Positions 1-5,889 of a stretch of 6,097 nucleotides of DNA are shown piece after piece. The notes under the pieces were generated by a model, which ran no database searches, was not told where the DNA came from, and saw nothing but the letters and a program-made list of their open reading frames with translations. Position 1 is the first letter of the stretch. Each line of letters starts with the position of its first letter. The DNA comes from Bacteroidales bacterium (GTDB lineage Bacteria > Bacteroidota > Bacteroidia > Bacteroidales > Bacteroidaceae). Both the position numbers and the translations under genes were made by a program. The stretch lies in NCBI GenBank assembly GCA_004555055.1, contig SFJN01000155.1, forward strand, positions 1 through 6,097, read 5' to 3'.

Positions 1-20
1 TTGTAGAACAGAAAGATGCA

Positions 21-34
21 AGCAAGAGGCAAAA
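21..34 (+). repeat. Short dispersed motif, copy 1 (AGCAAGAGGCAAAA)
   Basis: AGCAAGAGGCAAAA here matches AGCAGAGGCAAAA at 149-161 with a single one-base gap. A related copy lies in reverse orientation near the right end of the window. All three are in noncoding DNA. Short matches like this can arise by chance, so confidence is limited. Confidence 0.35.
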
Positions 35-95
35 AGCGCCCAAGCATTAGAGCACTTCTTAGAATGTTTGTAAAACTAATTTATAGAACATCCCT

Positions 96-138
96 AAAAC
101 GCTTTGAGACTGTACTTAACTAATTTTTCCAGCGTTTT
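96..138 (+). repeat. 8-bp inverted repeat with 27-base loop upstream of clpX
   Basis: AAAACGCT at 96-103 is the exact reverse complement of AGCGTTTT at 131-138. The arms are separated by 27 AT-rich bases that include TAATTTTTCC. It could be a weak hairpin, an operator-like dyad or the remains of a terminator from an upstream gene, although no T-run follows the second arm beyond the TTTT inside it. The symmetry is visible in the sequence; any function is unproven. Confidence 0.4.
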
Positions 139-142
139 GATA

Positions 143-162
143 AGCGAGAGCAGAGGCAAAAC
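143..162 (+). repeat. Short dispersed motif, copy 2
   Basis: The 20 bases AGCGAGAGCAGAGGCAAAAC are the reverse complement of 6065-6083 apart from one gapped base and one substitution (18 identical positions by eye). The core AGCAGAGGCAAAA also recurs in direct orientation at 21-34. Together with the copy at the far end, this puts inverted copies on either side of the clpX-recQ-glnS block. It may be a family of intergenic repeats in this genome. I do not recognise it as a named element. Confidence 0.45.
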
Positions 163-178
163 TTGTTTTGACTTTGCC
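155..178 (+). repeat. Overlapping short dyads upstream of clpX
   Basis: Two alternative dyads overlap here. CAAAAC (157-162) and GTTTTG (165-170) form a 14-base near-palindrome around a TT centre. GGCAAA (155-160) and TTTGCC (173-178) form a second dyad around it. The centre lies about 53 bases before the clpX start, a plausible place for a protein-binding site or mRNA fold. The same stretch also overlaps a short motif repeated on both flanks of the window, so it may simply be part of a dispersed repeat. Confidence 0.35.
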
Positions 179-219
179 GAGCGTAGAAACGAAGGAAAAT
201 CCAACACCCCTTAAGAGTT

Positions 220-1464
220 ATGGCAAGTAGAACGAAAGAAGACAGGTGCAGTTTTTGCGGACGTCCTGCCAGTGAAGTTCCTTTCATCATTCACGGTGCT
301 CTTCCTGGTGCCCCAGCTTCCATATGTTCCGATTGTGTGGAACAAGCCTGGGAAATCCTTGAGGCCCAGTATGGAAAAGGGAAGGGTGCGACGGCAAGCA
401 GGCAGGCACCGGAGTTTGGGGACATCCCCACACCTCACGAAATAAAAGCACACCTCGACAGGTTTGTCATCGGTCAGGACGATGCAAAGAAGCATCTTTC
501 TGTAGCTGTTTATAACCATTACAAACGCATCAGACACGATGCTGAGGACACCGATGAGGTGGAAATTGAAAAGAGCAATATCATCATGGTCGGTCCCACG
601 GGCACAGGCAAGACATTGCTTGCGCGGAGTATTGCCAAGCTGCTTGAGGTTCCCTTTACCATTGTCGACGCCACGGTGTTCACCGAAGCTGGCTATGTGG
701 GCGAAGATGTAGAAAGTATTCTGTCGCGTCTGTTGCAGGCTGCAGACTTTGATGTGAAAAGAGCCGAACAGGGTATCGTGTTCATTGATGAAATTGACAA
801 GATAGCCCGCAAGGGCGACAGTCCCTCCATTACACGCGATGTCAGTGGAGAAGGTGTACAGCAGGGTATGCTCAAGCTACTTGAGGGTAGCATAGTGAAT
901 GTCCCCCCCAAGGGCGGTCGTAAGCATCCTGATCAGGATTATGTGCATGTTGACACGCGCAACATTCTGTTCATCTGTGGCGGAGCCTTTGATGGTATAG
1001 AACAAAAAATCGCACAGCGTCTGAATACGCATACCGTAGGCTTTGATTCCGTTCAGCACACACGGCATATTGTTCCCGAAAATCTACTGAAATATGTGGA
1101 ACCTGCCGATTTGAAGTCATTCGGCCTTATTCCCGAAATCATCGGACGACTCCCCGTACTCACCCATCTTTCCCCCCTAGACAGCACCGCATTGCGAAAT
1201 ATCCTCACAGAGCCGAAGAATGCCATTGTCAAGCAATATGCCCGCCTCTTCGAACTCGACGGAAAGACCCTTGTCTTTGATGACGAAGCCCTCGACTATG
1301 TCGTCGAAAAGGCTGTAGAGTTCAAGCTGGGAGCCCGAGGGTTGCGGTCTATCGTCGAAACCATCATGACCGACGCCATGTTTGATGCACCTTCCCTTGA
1401 TGAGAAGACGTTTACGGTGACGAGGGACTATGCGCAGAAGCAGTTCGAGAGACATACCGCCTGA
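220..1464 (+). CDS. clpX: ATP-dependent Clp protease ATP-binding subunit ClpX
   Basis: ClpX is the hexameric AAA+ unfoldase that recognises tagged or damaged cytoplasmic proteins, unfolds them with ATP and threads them into the ClpP peptidase. The 414 residues match the usual family length. An N-terminal zinc-binding domain has C10, C13, C36 and C39. The AAA+ module follows: Walker A GPTGTGKT (125-132, K131), pore-1 loop GYVG (158-161), Walker B IVFIDE (D190, E191), pore-2 loop RKH (234-236), arginine finger R310 in IGRLPV, and sensor-2 arginine R372 in GARGLR. The ClpP-docking loop reads VGF (273-275) where E. coli has IGF, so ClpP partnering is expected. The ATG at 220 gives the expected N-terminus just ahead of the zinc finger. 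Before it lies only TTAAGAG (211-217), a weak ribosome site typical of Bacteroidetes. clpP is not immediately upstream. A strong terminator follows at 1572-1602. No defect was seen. Confidence 0.98.
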   Translation: MASRTKEDRCSFCGRPASEVPFIIHGALPGAPASICSDCVEQAWEILEAQYGKGKGATASRQAPEFGDIPTPHEIKAHLDRFVIGQDDAKKHLSVAVYNHYKRIRHDAEDTDEVEIEKSNIIMVGPTGTGKTLLARSIAKLLEVPFTIVDATVFTEAGYVGEDVESILSRLLQAADFDVKRAEQGIVFIDEIDKIARKGDSPSITRDVSGEGVQQGMLKLLEGSIVNVPPKGGRKHPDQDYVHVDTRNILFICGGAFDGIEQKIAQRLNTHTVGFDSVQHTRHIVPENLLKYVEPADLKSFGLIPEIIGRLPVLTHLSPLDSTALRNILTEPKNAIVKQYARLFELDGKTLVFDDEALDYVVEKAVEFKLGARGLRSIVETIMTDAMFDAPSLDEKTFTVTRDYAQKQFERHTA

Positions 1465-1468
1465 GGGT

Positions 1469-1533
1469 CCTGTGGAGACTGCAGCCCAGCTTTCTCCTGC
1501 AAGCGGCAGTACGGCGTCCCTGTACTCCACAGG
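1469..1533 (+). other. Predicted RNA hairpin just after the clpX stop
   Basis: CCTGTGGAG (1469-1477) pairs perfectly over 9 bp with CTCCACAGG (1525-1533), starting five bases after the clpX stop. Inside, ACTGC (1478-1482) can pair with GCAGT (1506-1510), leaving a bulge at 1511-1524. No T-run follows, so it is not itself an intrinsic terminator. It would sit in the clpX 3' untranslated region, about 40 bases before the real terminator. Possible roles are mRNA 3'-end stabilisation, a processing site, or a small RNA ending at the terminator. Only the pairing potential is visible. Confidence 0.5.
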
Positions 1534-1571
1534 TAGAAAAACGAAATGGGCTTAAAAAGCGAAAAAGAAGG

Positions 1572-1602
1572 AAAAAAGTGCGCACTAAGCGCACTTTTTT
1601 TT
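1572..1602 (+). terminator. Intrinsic terminator of clpX
   Basis: A perfect 12-bp stem is formed by A6 plus GTGCGC (1572-1583) and GCGCAC plus T6 (1589-1600), closed by the loop ACTAA. The downstream T-run is eight long (1595-1602). The GC-rich core with A-tract and T-tract is a classical Rho-independent terminator on the plus strand. Its symmetry could also allow some function in reverse, but no minus-strand gene needs it. It lies 108 bases after the clpX stop and directly before the recQ promoter, so it separates the two transcription units. Confidence 0.93.
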
Positions 1603-1610
1603 GTAAATTG

Positions 1611-1642
1611 TTTTATGGTTCGCCGTAATATGCATATCTTTG
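1611..1642 (+). promoter_or_regulatory. Probable Bacteroidetes-type recQ promoter
   Basis: TATCTTTG at 1635-1642 is an exact match to the Bacteroidetes primary sigma -7 consensus TAnnTTTG. Twenty bases upstream, within the known 19-21 spacing, lies TTTT (1611-1614), a three-of-four match to the -33 TTTG. Transcription would start around 1647-1650, leaving a recQ leader of roughly 210 bases. The -7 region is embedded in a 10-bp palindrome ATATGCATAT (1628-1637) and in ATCTT/AAGAT arms (1636-1650), which could bind a regulator. The position right after the clpX terminator supports the call. Confidence 0.65.
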
Positions 1643-1680
1643 CATAAGATGAAGGGGGTGTGGGGAAACGTCCAGGTACG

Positions 1681-1718
1681 CGCGTTATATCTATAATCTC
1701 GCGTTATATCTATAATCT
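1681..1718 (+). repeat. Perfect 19-bp tandem duplication in the recQ leader
   Basis: The unit CGCGTTATATCTATAATCT occurs twice with no gap and no mismatch (1681-1699 and 1700-1718). Each unit contains TTATATCTATAA, two 5-base arms (TTATA, TATAA) around a TC centre. The array starts about 30 bases after the predicted transcription start and ends 138 bases before the recQ ATG. Possible meanings are a paired operator, a duplicated RNA element, or a recent slipped-strand duplication with no role. Perfect identity suggests either recent origin or selection. Confidence 0.9.
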
Positions 1719-1856
1719 ATAGAAGTCTATCCGGCCGGTATGCCGTAAGGGTTTCTTTCCCGTTGCTCGTCCGGCTTGTCCCAATCCCGCCACGGAATGG
1801 CCGGCACTTTCCCCTTTCTTTCCCCGCCGTCCTTTTCCAATTTCTCCCTCACTGCT
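1719..1856 (+). other. Pyrimidine-rich 5' leader of recQ
   Basis: This is the rest of the recQ leader and contains no supported gene. From about 1745 to 1856 it is markedly C/T-rich, with runs such as TTTCCCCTTTCTTTCCCC near 1808, and has no purine-rich ribosome site before the recQ ATG. GCCGG/CCGGC segments at 1731-1738, 1771-1775 and 1799-1805 could pair with one another. The recQ frame is open upstream to a TTG at 1776, with an in-frame ATG at 1797, but the added residues do not look like RecQ. The leader could fold around the start or act through an S1-like, A/U-dependent initiation mode, but this is speculative. Confidence 0.5.
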
Positions 1857-4037
1857 ATGACGAATGATTACAACCTTAAGGAAGCTCTGAAGTTCCATTT
1901 CGGCTTCGACACGTTCAAGGATTCCCAGGAGTCCGTTATCCGTTCTCTTCTGGATAGGAAGAATGTCTTCGTTCTTATGCCAACGGGAGGTGGAAAGTCA
2001 TTGTGCTATCAGTTGCCGGCCTTGCTGATGGATGGGGTGGCCATAGTTATCTCGCCGCTGATAGCACTGATGAAGAATCAGGTCGATGCCATACGTACAA
2101 ATGGTGAGGACGACAGTATCGCCCATTTTCTGAACTCCTCGCTCTTGAAGGCTCAGGTAGAAAAGGTGAAGGCCGACATTCTTGAGGGGCGGACTAAACT
2201 TCTGTATGTGGCTCCGGAATCGTTGATAAAGAGCGAATATTCAGAATTCTTGAAGACCGTCAGGATTTCTTTTTACGCCGTCGACGAAGCGCATTGCATC
2301 TCGGAATGGGGCCACGATTTCCGACCGGAATACCGCCGCATCCGTGACATGATCCGTGAGATTGGTGAGGCACCAGTTATAGCACTCACCGCCACTGCCA
2401 CAGAGAAGGTCCGTGCGGACATTATCAAGTGCCTGGGCATCAAGGGTGCGGTAGAATACAAAAGTTCCTTCAATCGTCCGAATCTTTATTACGAAGTGCG
2501 CCAGAAGACTTCGAACATTGATCGCGAAATAGTAAAGTTCATCCGTCAGCATCCCCATGTCAGCGGTATCATTTACTGTCTAAGCCGTAAGAAGGTGGAA
2601 GAACTTTCGCTGATGCTTTCCGTCAATGGCATCAAGGCTGCGCCCTACCATGCCGGGCTCGACGTTGCCGTGCGCTCCCAGACGCAGGACGACTTCCTGA
2701 TGGAGCGCATCGATGTTATTGTTGCCACCATCGCCTTTGGCATGGGCATCGACAAACCTGATGTGCGATTTGTCCTGCACTATGACATCCCCAAAAGTTT
2801 GGAGGGATATTATCAGGAAACCGGGCGCGCCGGGCGCGACGGTGGAGAAGGTAATTGTATTGCCTTCTATTCAAATAACGATTTGAAAAAACTCGAGAAG
2901 TTCATGGAAAGCAAACCCGTGAACGAGCAGGATATAGGCCGCCAGTTGCTGAAAGAAACGGCATCGTATGCCGAGTCCGCTGTATGTCGCAGAAAACTTC
3001 TGCTGCATTATTTCGGCGAAACCTACAGGCGCAACAACTGTGGCAACTGCGATAATTGCAATAATCCTAAAGAACAAGTGGAAGGAAAAGAACATTTATG
3101 CAAACTCCTTCGTGCCATCGTACAGGTGAAGGAGGATTTCCGCGATGATTACATCAAGAAAATACTTATGGGCGACGCCACCGACGAGGTGACAGCACGT
3201 CATCACGATGCTCTCGACGTCTTCGGCATTGCCGACGACAGCGAAGACGACAGCCTATGGAATGCCGTCATCCGTCAGGCCCTCATTGCCGGATATGTCA
3301 AGAAGGATGTGGAGAATTATGGCGTCTTGAAACTTACCGCCGCCGGAAAAAAGTATCTGAAGCATCCCGCAAGTTTTAAGATTGTGGAGAACAACGATTT
3401 CGAGGAAATGCCCGAAGAGGCCCCCTTGCAGAGTGGGGCTGCAGCGCTTGATCCCGAGCTCTTCCAAGTGTTGAAAGACTACAGGCGTCGTGTGGCACGC
3501 GAAAAGGGGGTGCCTACCTACGTCGTCTTCCAGGACACCTCGCTCGAAGCCATGGCCACCGTCTACCCCCAAAGCATTGAGGAACTACAGAACATCCCCG
3601 GTGTGGGAAGCGGAAAGGCAAGACGCTACGGTAAGGAGTTTTGCGAGATTATCCGCAAACATTGTGAGTCGAAGGCCATTGTGCGTCCCGAGGACATACC
3701 CATACGCAACGTCCCCAAAAAGTCGCAGCTCAAGGTCAGCATCATCAACGCCATAGACCGTCGCGTAGACCTCGACGAACTTGCCTCCATGAAGAATATG
3801 GAGTTCGACGAACTCCTCGATGTCATCTATTCCATTGTCAATTCCGGCATAAAACTCAATATCGACTATTTCATCGAAGAGGTTATGGACGAAGACGTGG
3901 TGGACGAAATCTATGAGTATTTCAAGAATTCCGAGACCGACAGCCTCGAAGTCGCCTTCCGCGAGCTCGGCTCCGACTGCGAAGAGGACGAGATACGCCT
4001 TGTACGCATCAAATTCCTCTCCGAAATGGGCAACTGA
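1857..4037 (+). CDS. recQ: ATP-dependent DNA helicase RecQ with C-terminal extension
   Basis: RecQ is a 3'-to-5' superfamily 2 DNA helicase acting in recombination, repair and stalled-fork processing. Of 726 residues, the first 340 form the helicase core: motif 0 around F15-Q24, Walker A TGGGKS (43-48, K47), DEAH (143-146), the aromatic-rich loop CISEWGHDF (147-155), ALTATAT (176-182), FNRPNL (205-210), motif V (289-306) and motif VI QETGRAGRDG with R327. Zinc ligands are C377, C395, C398 and C401, followed by the RQC winged helix (about 410-505) and an HRDC domain (about 531-604) containing IPGVGSGKA. A further 122 residues follow, so the protein exceeds E. coli RecQ (609). I chose the ATG at 1857 because it gives MTNDYNLKEALKFHFGF, like Bacteroidetes RecQ starts; ATG 1797 or TTG 1776 would add a pyrimidine-coded, non-conserved tail. 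It has its own promoter, and glnS follows after 88 bases. Confidence 0.96.
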   Translation: MTNDYNLKEALKFHFGFDTFKDSQESVIRSLLDRKNVFVLMPTGGGKSLCYQLPALLMDGVAIVISPLIALMKNQVDAIRTNGEDDSIAHFLNSSLLKAQVEKVKADILEGRTKLLYVAPESLIKSEYSEFLKTVRISFYAVDEAHCISEWGHDFRPEYRRIRDMIREIGEAPVIALTATATEKVRADIIKCLGIKGAVEYKSSFNRPNLYYEVRQKTSNIDREIVKFIRQHPHVSGIIYCLSRKKVEELSLMLSVNGIKAAPYHAGLDVAVRSQTQDDFLMERIDVIVATIAFGMGIDKPDVRFVLHYDIPKSLEGYYQETGRAGRDGGEGNCIAFYSNNDLKKLEKFMESKPVNEQDIGRQLLKETASYAESAVCRRKLLLHYFGETYRRNNCGNCDNCNNPKEQVEGKEHLCKLLRAIVQVKEDFRDDYIKKILMGDATDEVTARHHDALDVFGIADDSEDDSLWNAVIRQALIAGYVKKDVENYGVLKLTAAGKKYLKHPASFKIVENNDFEEMPEEAPLQSGAAALDPELFQVLKDYRRRVAREKGVPTYVVFQDTSLEAMATVYPQSIEELQNIPGVGSGKARRYGKEFCEIIRKHCESKAIVRPEDIPIRNVPKKSQLKVSIINAIDRRVDLDELASMKNMEFDELLDVIYSIVNSGIKLNIDYFIEEVMDEDVVDEIYEYFKNSETDSLEVAFRELGSDCEEDEIRLVRIKFLSEMGN

Positions 4038-4125
4038 CCTCTCCCTCCTACTACCATCCTCACCCCATCACATTTACCCACGTGGACTATGCCCACGGTG
4101 CAACACACCAACAAGCAGAAAAATC
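4038..4125 (+). promoter_or_regulatory. recQ-glnS spacer with A-rich site before glnS
   Basis: The 88-base spacer contains no terminator hairpin with a T-run and no TAnnTTTG element, so recQ and glnS are probably co-transcribed. It is C-rich and unstructured at first, then shows CCACGTGG around 4079 and a similar CCCACGGTG near 4092. The purine-rich AGAAAAA at 4117-4123 sits two bases before the ATG at 4126. A-rich leaders commonly promote initiation in Bacteroidetes, and this is the main sequence reason for preferring that start over 4168. Confidence 0.5.
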
Positions 4126-5889
4126 ATGAGCACTCCAGCAACCCCAGACAGCAATCCCGACAGCAATATGAGTGAAAAGGAAACACTCAACTTCATTGAA
4201 CAGACCGTAAGGACCGACCTTTCCGAGGGTCTCAACGGCGGACGTCTACAAACGCGTTTTCCCCCCGAACCCAACGGCTATCTCCATATCGGGCACGCCA
4301 AGGCCATAGCCATCGACTTTGGCATAGCCCAGAAGTACGGCGGGGTGTGTTATCTCCGCATGGACGATACCAACCCCCAGAAAGAGGACACGGAATATGT
4401 CGAGGCCATCAAGAAGGACATCGAATGGCTCGGTTTCAAATGGGCGAAGCTCGTCTATGCCTCCGACTATTTCCAGGAACTTTGGGATTTTGCGCTGTGG
4501 TGCATTCAGACCGGCAGGGCCTATGTCGACGAGCAGACCTCCGAAGCAATCGCCGCCCAAAAGGGCACTCCCACCGTCCCCGGGCAGCCCAGTCCCTATC
4601 GTGACCGTCCTGTAGAGGAAAGCCTCCGCCTGTTCCACGAGATGAATTCCGGCCGTATGGAGCCCGGAAAAGCCATTCTGCGCGCCAAAATTGACATGGC
4701 AAGTTCCAATATGCATTTCCGCGACCCCATTATCTACCGTGTCCTCAACCTCCCCCATTGGCGCACAGGCAGTCGGTGGAACGCCTATCCCATGTACGAC
4801 TTTGCCCATGGTCAGAGCGACTATCTCGAGGGCGTCACCCATTCCATATGCACCTTGGAATTCGTGCCTCACCGCGACCTTTACAATCTTTTTGTCGACT
4901 GGATGAAGGAGTGGAAAGGCGAGGGTGGCAATCTCTCCGACAACCGTCCCCGACAGTACGAGTTCAACAAGCTCAATCTCAACTACACCCTGATGTCGAA
5001 GCGGAATCTCCTGGTGCTCACCAAAGAAGGAGTGGTCAACGGCTGGGACGACCCCCGCATGCCCACCCTCTGCGGCATCCGTCGCCGCGGCTACAGCCCC
5101 CAAAGCATCCTCCGTTTTATCGATTCTATCGGCTACACCACCTTCGACGCCCTCAACGATGTCAGACTTATGGAGGCCGCTGCCCGGGCCGACCTCAACG
5201 TTCGGGCAACCCGCATTTCCGCCGTGCTCGACCCAGTAAAGGTCGTCGTTACCAACTATCCCGAGGGACAGACCGAGGAGATGGAGGTGGTCAATAACCC
5301 CGAACGCCCCGAGGAAGGCAGCCACACCATCACCTTCAGCCGTGAGCTTTGGATTGAGCGCGACGATTTCAAGGCGGAGGCCGACAAAAAATTCTTCCGC
5401 ATGGTTCCCGGAAAGGAGACACGCTTAAAGAATGCCTACATCGTTCGTTGTACAGGTTTCAAGTCCGATGCCGAAAGCGGAAGGGTGGAGGAGATTTACT
5501 GCACCTACGACCCCGATTCCAGAGCCGGCACATCGGGTGCCAACCGTAAGGTCAAGGGCACCATCCATTGGCTTTCGTGCCGCCATTGCGTGCAGGCCGA
5601 GGTACGCCACTACGCCTGCCTTTGGACGTGCGAAAATCCTCGTGACGCCATTAAACAGTACGAGAGGGAGCACGGAGTGCGCGGAATAGACGCCATGCGC
5701 CCATTCCTCAACCCTGACAGTCTAACGGTAAACCGTCAGGCTTTCGTGGAGACCTGGGCCACCCACCTCCCCGCATTTTCCTACCTGCAGTTCCAGCGTA
5801 TCGGCTATTTTAACGTCGACCCTGATTCCACACCCCAACATCCCGTCTTCAATTCTACCGTAGGACTGAAAGACAGTAAGGGAAAATGA
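4126..5889 (+). CDS. glnS: Glutaminyl-tRNA synthetase (GlnRS)
   Basis: GlnRS is a class I synthetase that attaches glutamine to tRNA-Gln in the cytoplasm using ATP. In the 587-residue reading, the Rossmann catalytic domain spans about 40-300, with RFPPEPNGYLHIGHAK holding the HIGH signature (54-57) and MSKR (290-293) as the KMSKS counterpart. MYDFAHGQSD (223-232), THSICTLEF (238-246) and WDDPRMPTL (307-315) are conserved in GlnRS. The C-terminal half (about 364-580) looks like the beta-barrel anticodon-binding region, including KVKGTIHW (475-482) and LQFQRIGYF (554-562). This separates it from bacterial GluRS, whose anticodon domain is helical. The start is uncertain: ATG 4126 has AGAAAAA upstream, while ATG 4168 gives 573 residues beginning MSEKETLNFIEQ, close to remembered homologues. 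The frame stays open upstream into recQ, but those residues are unrelated. Having GlnRS implies direct Gln-tRNA charging. The gene is probably co-transcribed with recQ. Confidence 0.96.
   Translation: MSTPATPDSNPDSNMSEKETLNFIEQTVRTDLSEGLNGGRLQTRFPPEPNGYLHIGHAKAIAIDFGIAQKYGGVCYLRMDDTNPQKEDTEYVEAIKKDIEWLGFKWAKLVYASDYFQELWDFALWCIQTGRAYVDEQTSEAIAAQKGTPTVPGQPSPYRDRPVEESLRLFHEMNSGRMEPGKAILRAKIDMASSNMHFRDPIIYRVLNLPHWRTGSRWNAYPMYDFAHGQSDYLEGVTHSICTLEFVPHRDLYNLFVDWMKEWKGEGGNLSDNRPRQYEFNKLNLNYTLMSKRNLLVLTKEGVVNGWDDPRMPTLCGIRRRGYSPQSILRFIDSIGYTTFDALNDVRLMEAAARADLNVRATRISAVLDPVKVVVTNYPEGQTEEMEVVNNPERPEEGSHTITFSRELWIERDDFKAEADKKFFRMVPGKETRLKNAYIVRCTGFKSDAESGRVEEIYCTYDPDSRAGTSGANRKVKGTIHWLSCRHCVQAEVRHYACLWTCENPRDAIKQYEREHGVRGIDAMRPFLNPDSLTVNRQAFVETWATHLPAFSYLQFQRIGYFNVDPDSTPQHPVFNSTVGLKDSKGK
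4147..4167 (+). repeat. Direct repeat of 9 bp at the glnS start
   Basis: GACAGCAAT occurs at 4147-4155 and again at 4159-4167, separated by CCC and ending exactly at the second candidate ATG (4168). If translation starts at 4126 it encodes DSNPDSN (residues 8-14). It is either a small duplication within a dispensable N-terminal tail or, if the true start is 4168, part of the untranslated leader. Confidence 0.6.

Larger units (their letters stand above)
1..219. other. Noncoding AT-rich region upstream of clpX
   Basis: No supported gene lies here. Plus-strand frames are closed early: the reading frame from base 2 stops at 71-73 and the one from base 3 stops at 48-50, and neither tail resembles the C-terminus of ClpP or trigger factor as I remember them. 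The stretch contains several short inverted repeats and two copies of a short repeated motif, listed separately. I looked for a Bacteroidetes-type promoter (TTTG, 19-21 bases, TAnnTTTG). The nearest candidate is TAATTTTT at 121-128, but its closest upstream TTTG (103-106) is only 14 bases away, so I do not call a promoter. The clpX promoter may still lie in this region. Confidence 0.6.

Noticed and set aside
2..73. Possible C-terminal tail of an upstream gene (frames ending at 50 and 73)
   Set aside because: The 15-23 residues visible do not resemble ClpP or trigger factor ends, and open stretches this short are expected by chance.
121..128. TAATTTTT as a clpX -7 promoter element
   Set aside because: It matches seven of eight consensus positions, but the nearest upstream TTTG is 14 bases away, outside the 19-21 spacing.
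1649..1696. Short leader peptide of 15 codons (MKGVWGNVQVRALYL) at the predicted recQ transcript start
   Set aside because: The ATG sits almost on the predicted transcription start and has no ribosome site. There is no run of regulatory codons or attenuator-like terminator after it.
1776..1856. Upstream extension of recQ to TTG 1776 or ATG 1797
   Set aside because: The 27 extra residues come from pyrimidine-rich leader DNA, lack any RecQ similarity, and the first codon is TTG. Known RecQ N-termini align with the ATG at 1857.
3913..4125. Upstream extension of glnS overlapping the recQ 3' end
   Set aside because: The added 71 residues are an out-of-frame reading of recQ and spacer DNA. GlnRS similarity begins only after 4168.
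4246..5325. 359-residue open frame on the minus strand inside glnS
   Set aside because: It is a shadow created by the C-rich third positions of glnS. It has no recognisable domain and lies fully opposite a confident gene.
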